NCBI GenBank assembly: GCA_037013495.1
Contig: CM072802.1
Coordinates: forward strand, 65,314,983 to 65,378,982
Length of the DNA stretch: 64,000 bases
Direction of reading: 5' to 3'
From: Hippophae tibetana
Lineage: Eukaryota; Streptophyta; Magnoliopsida; Rosales; Elaeagnaceae
Shown: piece by piece, positions 43,001 to 57,039 of the stretch
Layout of the letters: the number at the start of each line of letters is the position of its first letter
How positions within the stretch are numbered: the first letter of the stretch is position 1
Notes under the pieces: generated by a model
Databases searched by the model: none
Told to the model about the DNA's origin: nothing
The model's input: the letters and a program-made list of their open reading frames with translations, nothing else
Translations under genes and position numbers: made by a program

Positions 43001-46000
43001 ATATAAAGTTTGGCACGGTATAAATACGAAGATGAGAAGATATCCTCGTTTTGAGGTGCCACCGTTGCGGGCATTGATAGACACCTCTAACACCCCGTGC
43101 CCAAAACAATGTCAAACGATGGTATTTTGGGGCGATTGTTTTCACACATGTTTAGAATAGTACGCCATCTCATCGAGGAAAGTTTCATGATTTTATGAAA
43201 AAGAAAAGTATTTTTAGTCATTTTTTGATGTCTTCGAAAAATAATAAAAATGGAAAATTCGGCCAAAATTATAATTTATTGTTGGATGGAATTCCTTTCA
43301 TCATCTAAGATTTATTGATCACAAAATATTAAGTTTGGCATGATATAAATACGAAGATGGCAAGAAATGCTCGTTTTGAGGTGTCACCGTTGCGAGCATT
43401 GATGGGCACCTCTAACACCCCGTGGGCAAAACCATGTCAAACGATGGAATTTTAGGGTGATGTTTTTAACACATGTTTAGAATAGTATACCATCTCATAC
43501 TATAAAGTTTCATAATTTGATAGAGCCGGGAAGTATTCTTAGTCATTTTTTCAAATTTTCGAAAAATAATGAAAAATAGAAAATTCGGCCAAAATTATTA
43601 TTTCTTGTTGGATGCAATTCCTTTCATCATCTAAGATTTATTGATCACAAAATGTAAGGTTTGGCATGATATAAATACGAAGATGACAAGGAATGCTCTT
43701 TTTGAGGTGCCACCGTTGCGGGCATTGACGGGCACCTCTAACACCCCGGTGGCAAAACCATGTCAAACGATAGAATTTTAGGGTGATGTTTTTAACACAT
43801 GTTTAGAATAGTATTCCATCTCGTACTCTAAAGTTTCATAATTTGATGGACCTGGGAAGTATTCTAAGTCATTTTTTCAAATTTTCGAAAAATAATGAAA
43901 ATTAGAAAATTCGGCCAAAATTATTATTTCTTGTTGGATGCAATTCCTTTCATCATCTAAGATTTATTGATAAAAAAAATATAAAGTTTGGCACGGTATA
44001 AATACGAAGATGAGAAGAAATCCTCGTTTTGAGGTGCCACCGTTGCGGGCATTGATAGACACCTCTAACACCCCGTGCCCAAAACAATGTCAAACGATGG
44101 TATTTTGGGCCGATTGTTTTCACACATGTTTAGAATAGTACGCAATCTCGCCCAGGAAAGTTTCATGATTTTATGAAAAAGAAAAGTATTTTTAGTCATT
44201 TTTTGAAGTCTTCGAAAAATCATTAAAAATAGAAAATTCCGCCAAAATTATAATTTATTGTTGGATGCAATTACTTTCATCATCTAAGATTTATTGATCA
44301 CAAAATATTAAGTTTGGCATGATATAAATACGAAGATGGTAAGGAATGCTCGTTTTGAGGTGCCACCGTTGCGAGCATTGATGGGCACCTCTAACACCCC
44401 GTGGGCAAAACCATGTCAAACGATGGAATTTTAGGGTGATGTTTTAACACATGTTTAGAATAGTATTCCATCTCGTACTCTAAAGTTTCATAATTTGATG
44501 GACTCGGGAAGTATTCTAAGTCATTTTTTCAAATTTTCGAAAAATAATGAAAATAAGAAAATTCGGCCAAAATTATTATTTCTTGTTGGATGCAATTCCT
44601 TTCATCATCTAAGATTTATTGATCAAAAAATATAAAGTTTGGCACGGTATAAATACGAAGATGAGTAGAAATCCTCGTTTTGAGGTGCCACCGTTGCGGG
44701 CATTGATAGACACCTCTAACACCCCGTGCCCAAAACAATGTCAAACGATGGTATTTTGGGGCGATTGTTTTCACACATGTTTAGAATAGTACGCCATCTC
44801 GTCCAGGAAAGTTTCATGATTTTATGAAAAAGAAAAGTATTTTTAGTCATTTTTTGATGTCTTCGAAAAATAATAAAAATGGAAAATTCGGCCAAAATTC
44901 TAATTTATTGTTGGATGCAATTCCTTTCATCATCTAAGATTTATTGATCACAAAATATTAAGTTTGGCATGATATAAATACGAAGATGGCAAGGAATGCT
45001 CGTTTTGAGGTGTCACCGTTGCGAGCATTGATGGGCACCTCTAATACCCCGTGGGCAAAACCATGTCAAACGATGGAATTTTAGGGTGATGTTTTTAACA
45101 AATGTTTAGAATAGTATACCATATCATACTATAAATTTTCATAATTTGATGGAGCCGGGAAGTATTCTTAGTCATTTTTTCAAATTTTCGAAAAATAATG
45201 AAAAATAGAAAATTCGGCCAAAATTATTATTTCTTGTTGGATGCAATTCCTTTCATCATCTAAGATTTATTGATCACAAAATGTAAGGTTTGGCATGATA
45301 TAAATACGAAGATGACAAGGAATGCTCTTTTTGAGGTGCCACCGTTGCGGGCATTGACGGGCACCTCTAACACCCCGGTGGCAAAACCATGTCAAACGAT
45401 GGAATTTTAGGGTGATGTTTTTAACACATGTTTAGAATAGTATTCCATCTCGTACTCTAAAGTTTCATAATTTGATGGACCTGGGAAGTATTCTTAGTCA
45501 TTTTTTCAAATTTTCGAAAAATAATGAAAAATAGAAAATTCGGCCAAAATTATTATTTCTTGTTGGATGCAATTCCTTTCATCATCTAAGATTTATTGAT
45601 AAAAAAATATAAAGTTTGGCACGGTATAAATACGAAGATGAGAAGAAATCCTCGTTTTGAGGTGCCACCGTTGTGGGCATTGATAGACACCTCTGACACC
45701 CCGTGCCCAAAACAATGTCAAACGATGGTATTTTGGAGCGAATATTTTCACACATGTATAGAATAGTACGCCATCTCGTCCAGGAAAGTTTCATGAATTT
45801 ATGAAAAAGAAAAGTATTTTTAGTCATTTTTTGAAGTCTTCGAAAAATCATTAAAAATGGAAAATTCGGCCAAAATTATAATTTATTGTTGGTGGCAATT
45901 CCTTTCATCATCTAAGATTTATTGATCACAAAATATTAAGTTTGGTATGATATAAATACGAACATGGCAAGGAATGCTCGTTTTGAGGTGCCACCGTTGC

Positions 46001-48690
46001 GAGCATTGATGGGCACCTCTAACACCCCGTGGGCAAAACCATGTCAAACGATGGAATTTTAGGTTGATGTTTTTAAAACATGTTTAGAATAGTATTCCAT
46101 CTCGTACTCTAAAGTTTCATAATTTGATGGACTCGGGAAGTATTTTAAGTCATTTTTTCAAATTTTCGAAAAATAATGAAAATTAGAAAATTCGGCCAAA
46201 ATTTTATTTCTTGTTGGATGCAATTCCTTTCATCATCTAAGATTTATTGATCAAAAAATATAAAGTTTGGCACGGTATAAATACGAAGATGAGTAGAAAT
46301 CCTCGTTTTGAGGTGCCACCGTTGCGGGCATTGATAGACACCTCTAACACCCCGTGCCCAAAACAATGTCAAACGATGGTATTTTGGGGCGATTGTTTTC
46401 ACACATGTTTAGAATAGTACGCCATCTCGTCCAGGAAAGTTTCATGATTTTATGAAAAAGAAAAGTATTTTTAGTCATTTTTTGATGTCTTCGAAAAATA
46501 ATAAAAATGGAAAATTCGGCCAAAATTATAATTTATTGTTGGATGCAATTCCTTTCATCATCTAAGATTTATTGATCACAAAATATTAAGTTTGGCATGA
46601 TATAAATACGAAGATGGCAAGGAATGCTCGTTTTGAGGTGTCACCGTTGCGAGCATTGATGGGCACCTCTAACACCCCGTGGGCAAAACCATGTCAAACG
46701 ATGGAATTTTAGGGTGATGTTTTTAACAAATGTTTAGAATAGTATACCATATCATACTATAAATTTTCATAATTTGATGGAGCCGGGAAGTATTCTTAGT
46801 CATTTTTTCAAATTTTCGAAAAATAATGAAAAATAGAAAATTCGGCCAAAATTATTATTTCTTGTTGGATGCAATTCCTTTCATCATCTAAGATTTATTG
46901 ATCACAAAATGTAAGGTTTGGCATGATATAAATACGAAGATGACAAGGAATGCTCTTTTTGAGGTGCCACCGTTGCGGGCATTGACGGGCACCTCTAACA
47001 CCCCGGTGGCAAAACCATGTCAAACGATGGAATTTTAGGGTGATGTTTTTAACACATGTTTAGAATAGTATTCCATCTCGTACTCTAAAGTTTCATAATT
47101 TGATGGACCTGGGAAGTATTCTTAGTCATTTTTTCAAATTTTCGAAAAATAATGAAAAATAGAAAATTCGGCCAAAATTATTATTTCTTGTTGGATGCAA
47201 TTCCTTTCATCATCTAAGATTTATTGATAAAAAAATATAAAGTTTGGCACGGTATAAATACGAAGATGAGAAGAAATCCTCGTTTTGAGGTGCCACCGTT
47301 GTGGGCATTGATAGACACCTCTGACACCCCGTGCCCAAAACAATGTCAAACGATGGTATTTTGGAGCGAATATTTTCACACATGTATAGAATAGTACGCC
47401 ATCTCGTCCAGGAAAGTTTCATGAATTTATGAAAAAGAAAAGTATTTTTAGTCATTTTTTGAAGTCTTCGAAAAATCATTAAAAATGGAAAATTCGGCCA
47501 AAATTATAATTTATTGTTGGTGGCAATTCCTTTCATCATCTAAGATTTATTGATCACAAAATATTAAGTTTGGTATGATATAAATACGAACATGGCAAGG
47601 AATGCTCGTTTTGAGGTGCCACCGTTGCGAGCATTGATGGGCACCTCTAACACCCCGTGGGCAAAACCATGTCAAACGATGGAATTTTAGGTTGATGTTT
47701 TTAAAACATGTTTAGAATAGTATTCCATCTCGTACTCTAAAGTTTCATAATTTGATGGACTCGGGAAGTATTTTAAGTCATTTTTTCAAATTTTCGAAAA
47801 ATAATGAAAATTAGAAAATTCGGCCAAAATTTTATTTCTTGTTGGATGCAATTCCTTTCATCATCTAAGATTTATTGATCAAAAAATATAAAGTTTGGCA
47901 CGGTATAAATACGAAGATGAGTAGAAATCCTCGTTTTGAGGTGCCACCGTTGCGGGCATTGATAGACACCTCTAACACCCCGTGCCCAAAACAATGTCAA
48001 ACGATGGTATTTTGGGGCGATTGTTTTCACACATGTTTAGAATAGTACGCCATCTCGTCCAGGAAAGTTTCATGATTTTATGAAAAAGAAAAGTATTTTT
48101 AGTCATTTTTTGATGTCTTCGAAAAATAATAAAAATGGAAAATTCGGCCAAAATTATAATTTATTGTTGGATGCAATTCCTTTCATCATCTAAGATTTAT
48201 TGATCACAAAATATTAAGTTTGGCATGATATAAATACGAAGATGGCAAGGAATGCTCGTTTTGAGGTGTCACCGTTGCGAGCATTGATGGGCACCTCTAA
48301 CACCCCGTGGGCAAAACCATGTCAAACGATGGAATTTTAGGGTGATGTTTTTAACAAATGTTTAGAATAGTATACCATATCATACTATAAATTTTCATAA
48401 TTTGATGGAGCCGGGAAGTATTCTTAGTCATTTTTTCAAATTTTCGAAAAATAATGAAAAATAGAAAATTCGGCCAAAATTATTATTTCTTGTTGGATGC
48501 AATTCCTTTCATCATCTAAGATTTATTGATCACAAAATGTAAGGTTTGGCATGATATAAATACGAAGATGACAAGGAATGCTCTTTTTGAGGTGCCACCG
48601 TTGCGGGCATTGACGGGCACCTCTAACACCCCGGTGGCAAAACCATGTCAAACGATGGAATTTTAGGGTGATGTTTTTAACACATGTTTA
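43000..48690. repeat. HOR block 5: 5-monomer unit of 1628 bp, ~3.5 copies
   Basis: 'gatgagtagaaatcc' (44663, 46291, 47919) and 'tgatggagccggg' (about 45150, 46778, 48406) recur at 1628 bp. The units from about 44.6 kb onward are nearly identical. The first copy (43.0-44.6 kb) is recognisable but more diverged. The block ends near 48690, where 'tagtattcc' switches to 'tagtatacc'. Confidence 0.85.
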
Positions 48691-49099
48691 GAATAGTATA
48701 CCATCTCGTACTATAAAGTTTCATAATTTGATGGACCCGGGAAGTATTCTTAGTCATTTTTTCAAATTTTCGAAAAATAATGAAAATTAGAAAATTCGGC
48801 CAAAATTTTATTTCTTGTTGGATGCAATTCCTTTCATCATCTAAGATTTATTGATAAAAAAAATATAAAGTTTGGCACGGTATAAATACGAAGATGAGAA
48901 GAAATCCTCGTTTTGAGCTGCCACCGTTGCGGGCATTGATAGACACCTCTAACACCCCGTCCCCAAAACAATGTCAAACGATGGTATTTTGGAGCGATTG
49001 TTTTCACACATGTTTAGAATAGTACGCCATCTAGTCCAGGAAAGTTTCATGATTTTATGAAAAACAAAAGTATTTTTAGTCATTTTTTGAAGTCTTCGA

Positions 49100-52000
49100 A
49101 AAATCATTAAAAATGGAAAATTCGGCCAAAATTATAATTTATTGTTGGATGCAATTCCTTTCATCATCAAAGATTTATTGATCACAAAATATTAAGTTTG
49201 GTATGATATAAATACGAAGATGGCAAGGAATGCTCGTTTTAAGGTGCCACCGTTGCGAGCATTGATGGGCACCTCTAACACCCCGTGGGCAAAACCATGT
49301 CAAATGATGGAATTTTAGGGTGATGTTTTTAACACATGTTTAGAATAGTATTCCATCTCGTACTCTAAAGTTTCATAATTTGATGGACCCGGGAAGTATT
49401 CTAAGTCATTTTTTCAAATTTTCGAAAAATAATGAAAAATAGAAAATTCGGCCAAAATTATTATTTCTTGTTGGATGCAATTCCTTTCATCATCTAAGAT
49501 TTATTGATAAAAAAATATAAAGTTTGGCACGGTATAAATACGAAGATGTGAAGAAATCCTCGTTTTCAGGTGCCACCGTTGCGGGCATTGATAGACACCT
49601 CTAACACCCCGTGCCCAAAACAATGTCAAACGATGGTATTTTGGAGCAAATGTTTTCACACATGTTTATAATAGTACGCCATCTCGTCCAGGAAAGTTTC
49701 ATGATTTTATGAAAAAGAAAAGTATTTTTAGTTATTTTTTGAAGTCTTCGAAAAATCATTAAAAATGGAAAATTCCGCCAAAATTATAATTTATTGTTGG
49801 ATGCAATTCCTTTCATCATCCAAGATTTATTGATCACAAAATATTAAGTTTTGTATGATATAAATACGAAGATGGCAAGGAATGCTCGTTTTGAGGTGCC
49901 ACCGTTGCGAGCATTGATGGGCACCTCTAACACCCCGAGGGCAAAACCATGTCAAACGATGGAATTTTAGGGTGATGTTTTTAACACATGTTTAGAATAG
50001 TATTCCATCTCGTACTGTAAAGTTTCATAATTTGATGGACCCGGAAAGTATTCTTAGTCATTTTTTCAAATTTTCGAAAAATAATGAAAAATAGAAAATT
50101 CGGCCAAAATTATTATTTCTGATTAGATGCAATTCCTTTCATCATCTAAGATTTATTGATCACAAAATGTAAGGTTTGGCAAATATAAATACGAAGATGA
50201 CAAGGAATTCTCGTTTTGAGGTGCCACCGTTGCGGGCATTGACGGGCACCTCTAACACCCCGGTAGCAAAACCATGTCAAACGATGTAATTTTAGGGTGA
50301 TGTTTTTTACACATGTTTAGAATAGTATTCCATCTCGTACTCTAAAGTTTCATAATTTGATGGACCCGGGAAATATTCTAAGTCATTGTTTCAAATTTTC
50401 GAAAAATAATGAAAAATAGAAAAATTTGGCCAAAATTATTATTGCTTGTTGGATGCAATTCCTTTCATCATCTAAGATTTAATCATAAAAAAATATAAAG
50501 TTTGGCACGGTATAAATACGAAGATGAGAACAAATCCTCGTTTTGAGGTGCCACCGTTGCGGGCATTGATAGACACCTCTAACACCCCGTGCCCAAAACA
50601 ATGTCAAACGATGGTATTTTGGAGCGAATGTTTTCACACATGTTTAGAATAGTACGCCATCTCGTCCAGGAAAGTTTCATGATTTTATGAAAAAGAAAAG
50701 TATTTTTAGTCATTTTTTGAAGTCTTCGAAAAATCATTAAAAATGGAAAATTCCGCCAAAATTATAATTTCTTGTTGGATGCAATTCCTTTCATCACCTA
50801 AGATTTATTGATCACAAAATATTAAGTTTGGTATGATATAAATACGAAGATGGCAAGGAATGCTCGTTTTGAGGTGCCACCGTTGCGAGCATTGATGGGC
50901 ACCTCTAACACCCCGTGGGAAAAACCATGTCAAACGATGGAATTTTAGGGTGATGTTTTTTACACATGTTTAGAATAGTATTCCATCTCGTACTCTAAAG
51001 TTTCATAATTTGATGGACCCGGGAAGTATTCTAAGTCATTTTTTCAAATTTTCGAAAAATAATGAAAAATAGAAAATTCGGCCAAAATTATTATTTCTTG
51101 TTGGATGCAATTCCTTTCATCATCTAAGATTTATTGATAAAAAAATATAAAGTTTGGCACGGTATAAATACGAAGATGAGAAGAAATCCTCGTTTTCAGG
51201 TGCCACCGTTGCGGGCATTGATAGACACCTCTAACACCCCGTGCCCAAAACAATGTCAAACGATGGTATTTTGGAGCAAATGTTTTCACACATGTTTATA
51301 ATAGTACGCCATCTCGTCCAGGAAAGTTTCATGATTTTATGAAAAAGAAAAGTATTTTTAGTTATTTTTTGAAGTCTTCGAAAAATCATTAAAAATGGAA
51401 AATTCGGCCAAAATTATAATTTATTGTTGGATGCAATTCCTTTCATCATCCAAGATTTATTGATCACAAAATATTAAGTTTTGTATGATATAAATACGAA
51501 GATGGCAAGGAATGCTCGTTTTGAGGTGCCACCGTTGCGAGCATTGATGGGCACCTCTAACACCCCGAGGGCAAAACCATGTCAAACGATGGAATTTTAG
51601 GGTGATGTTTTTAACACATGTTTAGAATAGTATTCCATCTCGTACTGTAAAGTTTCATAATTTGATGGACCCGGAAAGTATTCTTAGTCATTTTTTCAAA
51701 TTTTCGAAAAATAATGAAAAATAGAAAATTCGGCCAAAATTATTGTTTCTGATTAGATGCAATTCCTTTCATCATCTAAGATTTATTGATCACAAAATGT
51801 AAGGTTTGGCAAATATAAATACGAAGATGACAAGGAATTCTCGTTTTGAGGTGCCACCGTTGCGGGCATTGACGGGCACCTCTAACACCCCGGTAGCAAA
51901 ACCATGTCAAACGATGTAATTTTAGGGTGATGTTTTTTACACATGTTTAGAATAGTATTCCATCTCGTACTCTAAAGTTTCATAATTTGATGGACCCGGG

Positions 52001-53436
52001 AAATATTCTAAGTCATTGTTTCAAATTTTCGAAAAATAATGAAAAATAGAAAAATTTGGCCAAAATTATTATTGCTTGTTGGATGCAATTCCTTTCATCA
52101 TCTAAGATTTAATCATAAAAAAATATAAAGTTTGGCACGGTATAAATACGAAGATGAGAACAAATCCTCGTTTTGAGGTGCCACCGTTGCGGGCATTGAT
52201 AGACACCTCTAACACCCCGTGCCCAAAACAATGTCAAACGATGGTATTTTGGAGCGAATGTTTTCACACATGTTTAGAATAGTACGCCATCTCGTCCAGG
52301 AAAGTTTCATGATTTTATGAAAAAGAAAAGTATTTTTAGTCATTTTTTGAAGTCTTCGAAAAATCATTAAAAATGGAAAATTCCGCCAAAATTATAATTT
52401 CTTGTTGGATGCAATTCCTTTCATCACCTAAGATTTATTGATCACAAAATATTAAGTTTGGTATGATATAAATACGAAGATGGCAAGGAATGCTCGTTTT
52501 GAGGTGCCACCGTTGCGAGCATTGATGGGCACCTCTAACACCCCGTGGGCAAAACCATGTCAAACGATGGAATTTTAGGGTGATGTTTTTTACACATGTT
52601 TAGAATAGTATTCCATCTCGTACTCTAAAGTTTCATAATTTGATGGACCCGGGAAGTATTCTAAGTCATTTTTTCAAATTTTCGAAAAATAATGAAAAAT
52701 AGAAAATTCGGCCAAAATTATTATTTCTTGTTGGATGCAATTCCTTTCATCATCTAAGATTTATTGATAAAAAAATATAAAGTTTGGCACGGTATAAATA
52801 CGAAGATGAGAAGAAATCCTCGTTTTCAGGTGCCACCGTTGCGGGCATTGATAGACACCTCTAACACCCCGTGCCCAAAACAATGTCAAACGATGGTATT
52901 TTGGAGCAAATGTTTTCACACATGTTTATAATAGTACGCCATCTCGTCTAGGAAAGTTTCATGATTTTATGAAAAAGAAAAGTATTTTTAGTTATTTTTT
53001 GAAGTCTTCGAAAAATCATTAAAAATGGAAAATTCGGCCAAAATTATAATTTATTGTTGGATGCAATTCCTTTCATCATCCAAGATTTATTGATCACAAA
53101 ATATTAAGTTTTGTATGATATAAATACGAAGATGGCAAGGAATGCTCGTTTTGAGGTGCCACCGTTGCGAGCATTGATGGGCACCTCTAACACCCCGAGG
53201 GCAAAACCATGTCAAACGATGGAATTTTAGGGTGATGTTTTTAACACATGTTTAGAATAGTATTCCATCTCGTACTGTAAAGTTTCATAATTTGATGGAC
53301 CCGGAAAGTATTCTTAGTCATTTTTTCAAATTTTCGAAAAATAATGAAAAATAGAAAATTCGGCCAAAATTATTATTTCTGATTAGATGCAATTCCTTTC
53401 ATCATCTAAGATTTATTGATCACAAAATGTAAGGTT
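49100..53436. repeat. HOR block 6: a different 5-monomer unit of 1630 bp, ~2.65 copies
   Basis: 'cctcgttttcaggtgcc' recurs near 49555, 51185 and 52815, and 'ccccgagggcaaaacc', 'ttctgattagatgc' and 'agatttaatcat' repeat in phase. The unit has the same monomer number as the preceding block but different monomers and private variants, so it amplified independently. Divergence begins near 53436. The 48690-49100 spacer is ordinary diverged satellite. Confidence 0.85.
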
Positions 53437-56400
53437 TGGCATGATATAAATACGAAGATGACAAGGAATGCTCGTTTTGAGGTGCCACCGTTGCGGGCAT
53501 TGACGGGCACCTCTAACACCCGGGTGGCAAAACCATGTCAAACGATGGAATTTTAGGGTGATGTTTTTCACACATGTTTAGAATAGTATACCATCTCCTA
53601 CTCTAAAGTTTCATAATTTGATGGACCCGGGAAGTATTCTTAGTAATTTTTTCAAATTTTTGAAAAATAATGAAAAATAGAAAATTCGGCCAAAATTATT
53701 ATTTCTTATTGGATGCAATTCCTTTCATCATCTAAGATTTATTGATAAAAAAATATAAAGTTTGGCACGGTATAAATACGAAGATGAGAAGAAATCCTCG
53801 TTTTGAAGTGCCACCGTTGCGGGCATTGATAGACACCTCTGACACCCCGTGCCCAAAACTATGTCAAACGATGGTATTTTGGAGCGAATGTTTTCACTCA
53901 TGTTTAGAATAGTACGCCATCTCGTCCAGGAAAGTTTCATGAATTTATGAAAAAGAAAAGTATTTTTAGTCATTTTTTGAAATCTTCCAAAAATCATTAA
54001 AAATGGAAAATTCGGCCAAAATTATAATTTATTGTTGGATGCAATTCCTTTCATCATCTAAGATTTATTGATCACAAAATATTAAGTTTGGTATGATATA
54101 AATACGAACATGGCAAGGAATGCTCGTTTTGAGGTGCCACCGTTGCGAGCATTGATGGGCACCTCTAACACCCCGTGGGCAAAACCATGTCAAACGATGG
54201 AATTTTAGGGTGATGTTTTTAAAACATGTTTAGAATAGTATTCCATCTCGTACTCTAAAGTTTCATAATTTGATGGACCCGGGAAGTATTCTAAGTCATT
54301 TTTTCAAATTTTCGAAAAATAATGAAAATTAAAAAAGTCGGCCAAAATTATTATTTCTTGTTGGATGCAATTCCTTTCATCATCTAAGATTTAATCATAA
54401 AAAAAATATAAAGTTTGGCACGGTATAAATACGAAGATGAGAAGAAATCCTCGTTTTGAGGTGCCACCGTTGCGGGCATTGATAGACACCTCTGACACCC
54501 CGTGCCCAAAACAATGTCAAACGATGGTATTTTGGAGCGAATGTTTTCACACATGTTTAGAATAGTACGCCATCTCGTCCAGGAAAGTTTCTTGAATTTA
54601 TGAAAAAGAAAAGTATTTTTAGTCATTTTTTGAAATCTTCGAAAAATCATTAAAAATGGAAAATTCGGCCAAAATTATAATTTATTGTTGGATGCAATTC
54701 CTTTCATCATCTAAGATTTATTGATCACAAAATATTAAGTTTGGTATGATATAAATACGAACATGGCAAGGAATGCTCGTTTTGAGGTGCCACCGTTGCG
54801 AGCATTGATGGGCACCTCTAACACCCCGTGGGCAAAACCATGTCAAACGATGGAATTTTAGGGTGATGTTTTTAAAACATGTTTAGAATAGTATTCCATC
54901 TCGTACTCTAAAGTTTCATAATTTGATGGACCCGGGAAGTATTCTAAGTCATTTTTTCAAATTTTCGAAAAATAATGAAAATTAGAAAATTCGGCCAAAA
55001 TTATTATTTCTTGTTGGATGCAATTCCTTTCATCATCTAAGATTTAATCATAAAAAAATATAAAGTTTGGCACGGTATAAATACGAAGATGAGAAGAAAT
55101 CCTTGTTTTGAGGTGCCACCGTTGCGGGCATTGATAGACACCTCTGACACCCCGTGCCCAAAACAATGTCAAACGATGGTATTTTGGAGCGATTGTTTTC
55201 ACACAAGTTTAGAATAGTAGGGCATCTCGTCCAGGAAAGTTTCATGATTTTATGAAAAACAAAAGTATTTTTAGTCATTTTTTGAAGTCTTCGAAAAATC
55301 ATTAAAAATGGAAAATTCGGCCAAAATTATAATTTATTGTTGGATGCAATTCCTTTCATCATCCAAGATTTATTGATCACAAAATATTAAGTTTGGTATG
55401 ATATAAATACGAACATGGCAAGGAATGCTCGTTTTTTAGGTGCCACCGTTGCGAGCATTAATGGGCACCTCTAACACCCCGTGGGCAAAACCATGTCAAA
55501 CGATGGAATTTTAGCGTGATGTTTTTAAAACATGTTTAGAATAGTATTCCATCTCGTACTCTAAAGTTTCATAATTTGATGGACCCGGGAAGTATTCTAA
55601 GTCATTTTTTCAAATTTTCGAAAAATAATGAAAATTAGAAAATTCGGCCAAAATTATTATTTCTTGTTGGATGCAATTCCTTTCATCATCTAAGATTTAT
55701 TGATAAAAAAATATAAAGTTTGGCACTGTATAAATACGGAGATGAGAAGAAATCCTCGTTTTGAGGTGCCACCGTTGCGGGCATTGATAGACACCTCTAA
55801 CACCCCGTGCCCAAAACAATGTCAAACGATGGTATTTTGGAGCGATTGTTTTCACACATGTTTAGAATAGTACGCCATCTTGTCCAGGAAAGTTTCATGA
55901 TTTTATGAAAAACAAAAGTATTTTTAGTCATTTTTTGAAGTCTTCGAAAAATCATTAAAAATGGAGAATTCGGCCAAAATTATAATTTATTTTTGGATGC
56001 AATTCCTTTCATCATCTAAGATTTATTGATCACAAAATATTAAGTTTGGTATGATATAAATACGAAGATGGCAAGGAATGCTCGTTTTGAGGTGCCACCG
56101 ATGCGAGCATTGATGGGCACCTCTAACACCCCGTGGGCAAAACCATGTCAAACGATGGAATTTTAGGGTGATGTTTTTAAAACATGTTTAGAATAGTATT
56201 CCATCTCGTACTCTAAAGTTTCATAATTTGATGGACCCGGGAAGTATTCTAAGTCATTTTTTCAAATTTTCGAAAAATAATGAAAATTAGAAAATTCGGC
56301 CAAAATTATTATTTCTTGTTGGATGCAATTCCTTTCATCATCTAAGATTTATTGATAAAAAATATAAAGTTTGGCACGGTATAAATACGAAGATGAGAAG

Positions 56401-56747
56401 AAATCCTCGTTTTGAGGTGCCACCGTTGCGGGCATTGATAGACACATCTAACACCCCGTGCCCAAAACATTGTCAAACGATGGTATTTTGGAGCGAATGT
56501 TTTCACACATGTTTAGAATAGTACGCCATCTCGTCCAGGAAAGTTTCATGATTTTATGAAAAAGAAAAGTATTTTTAGTCATTTTTTGAAGTCTTCGAAA
56601 AATTATTAAAAATGGAAAATTCGGCCAAAATTATAATTTATTGTTGGATGCAATTCCTTTCATCATCTAAGATTTATTGATCACAAAATATTAAGTTTGG
56701 CACGGTATAAATACGAAGATGAGAAGAAATCCTCGTTTTGAGGTGCC
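53436..56747. repeat. Satellite edge next to the retrotransposon: A/B dimers
   Basis: Plain A/B alternation with a dimer of about 656-664 bp; B starts near 53728, 54384 and 55048. Marks such as 'cacctctgacacc', 'tacgaacatggc' and 'tttttaaaacatg' occur in several dimers. The last monomer is a B type cut after 'gaggtgcc' at 56747 by the LTR. Confidence 0.85.
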
Positions 56748-56752
56748 TGATG

Positions 56753-56769
56753 AGTGCTCAAAAAGCACT
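56753..56769 (+). other. Hairpin at the LTR 5' end
   Basis: AGTGCT (56753-56758) and AGCACT (56764-56769) are perfect reverse complements around the 5-nt loop CAAAA, starting five bases inside the LTR. It lies where integrase binds the element end, but no function is established. Confidence 0.55.
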
Positions 56770-57039
56770 AAAATAACCATGATTTTATGTACCTTAATTG
56801 ATTAAAAATACATATATTTATATGTTTTATCATATATTTATATAAATTTGTCTTTTTCGGAATCACGGGTATTTTTATTGTTTTTCAGGTATTTTGGCTT
56901 AAAAACGCAATGTAAAGACTCAAAGAGGAATATTTGAAGCAATACATCACAAATATATCAATAAATAAGTGAGAAAAGGTCAACAAACATGGAAAAATCG
57001 GACGAAATGGGTCGAAAAGGTCAAAAATGTCAAAAAGAC

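Larger units (their letters stand above)
1..56747. repeat. Satellite DNA array, ~325-326 bp monomer, two subfamilies
   Basis: The whole stretch is a head-to-tail tandem array; words such as 'gtttggca', 'gaggtgccacc', 'cacatgtttagaatagta' and 'gatgcaattcctttcatcatc' recur every 324-327 bp, giving about 174 copies. Monomers fall into two types: A (gatggaattttagggtgatg, cccgggaagtattct) and B (gatggtattttggggcgattg, tatgaaaaagaaaag). Most carry a TGATCA (BclI) site. The array is AT-rich with A/T runs around a TTTTCGAAAA palindrome, which suggests intrinsic bending. All monomers have the same orientation. Its left edge lies outside the window; its right edge is cut by a retrotransposon. I do not recognise the family. 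A centromeric or pericentromeric location is an inference from the HOR structure and the Athila-type insertion. Confidence 0.97.

Noticed and set aside
45582..45851. Minus-strand frames of 70-90 codons in the satellite (299-526, 3884-4111, 41130-41348, 47210-47479, 53728-55302)
   Set aside because: Same reasoning: chance frames in tandem repeats, different in each register, with no known protein similarity.
1..56747. CRISPR-like array of regularly spaced repeats
   Set aside because: The whole 325-bp unit is repeated with no unique spacers, and the flanking element is a plant retrotransposon.
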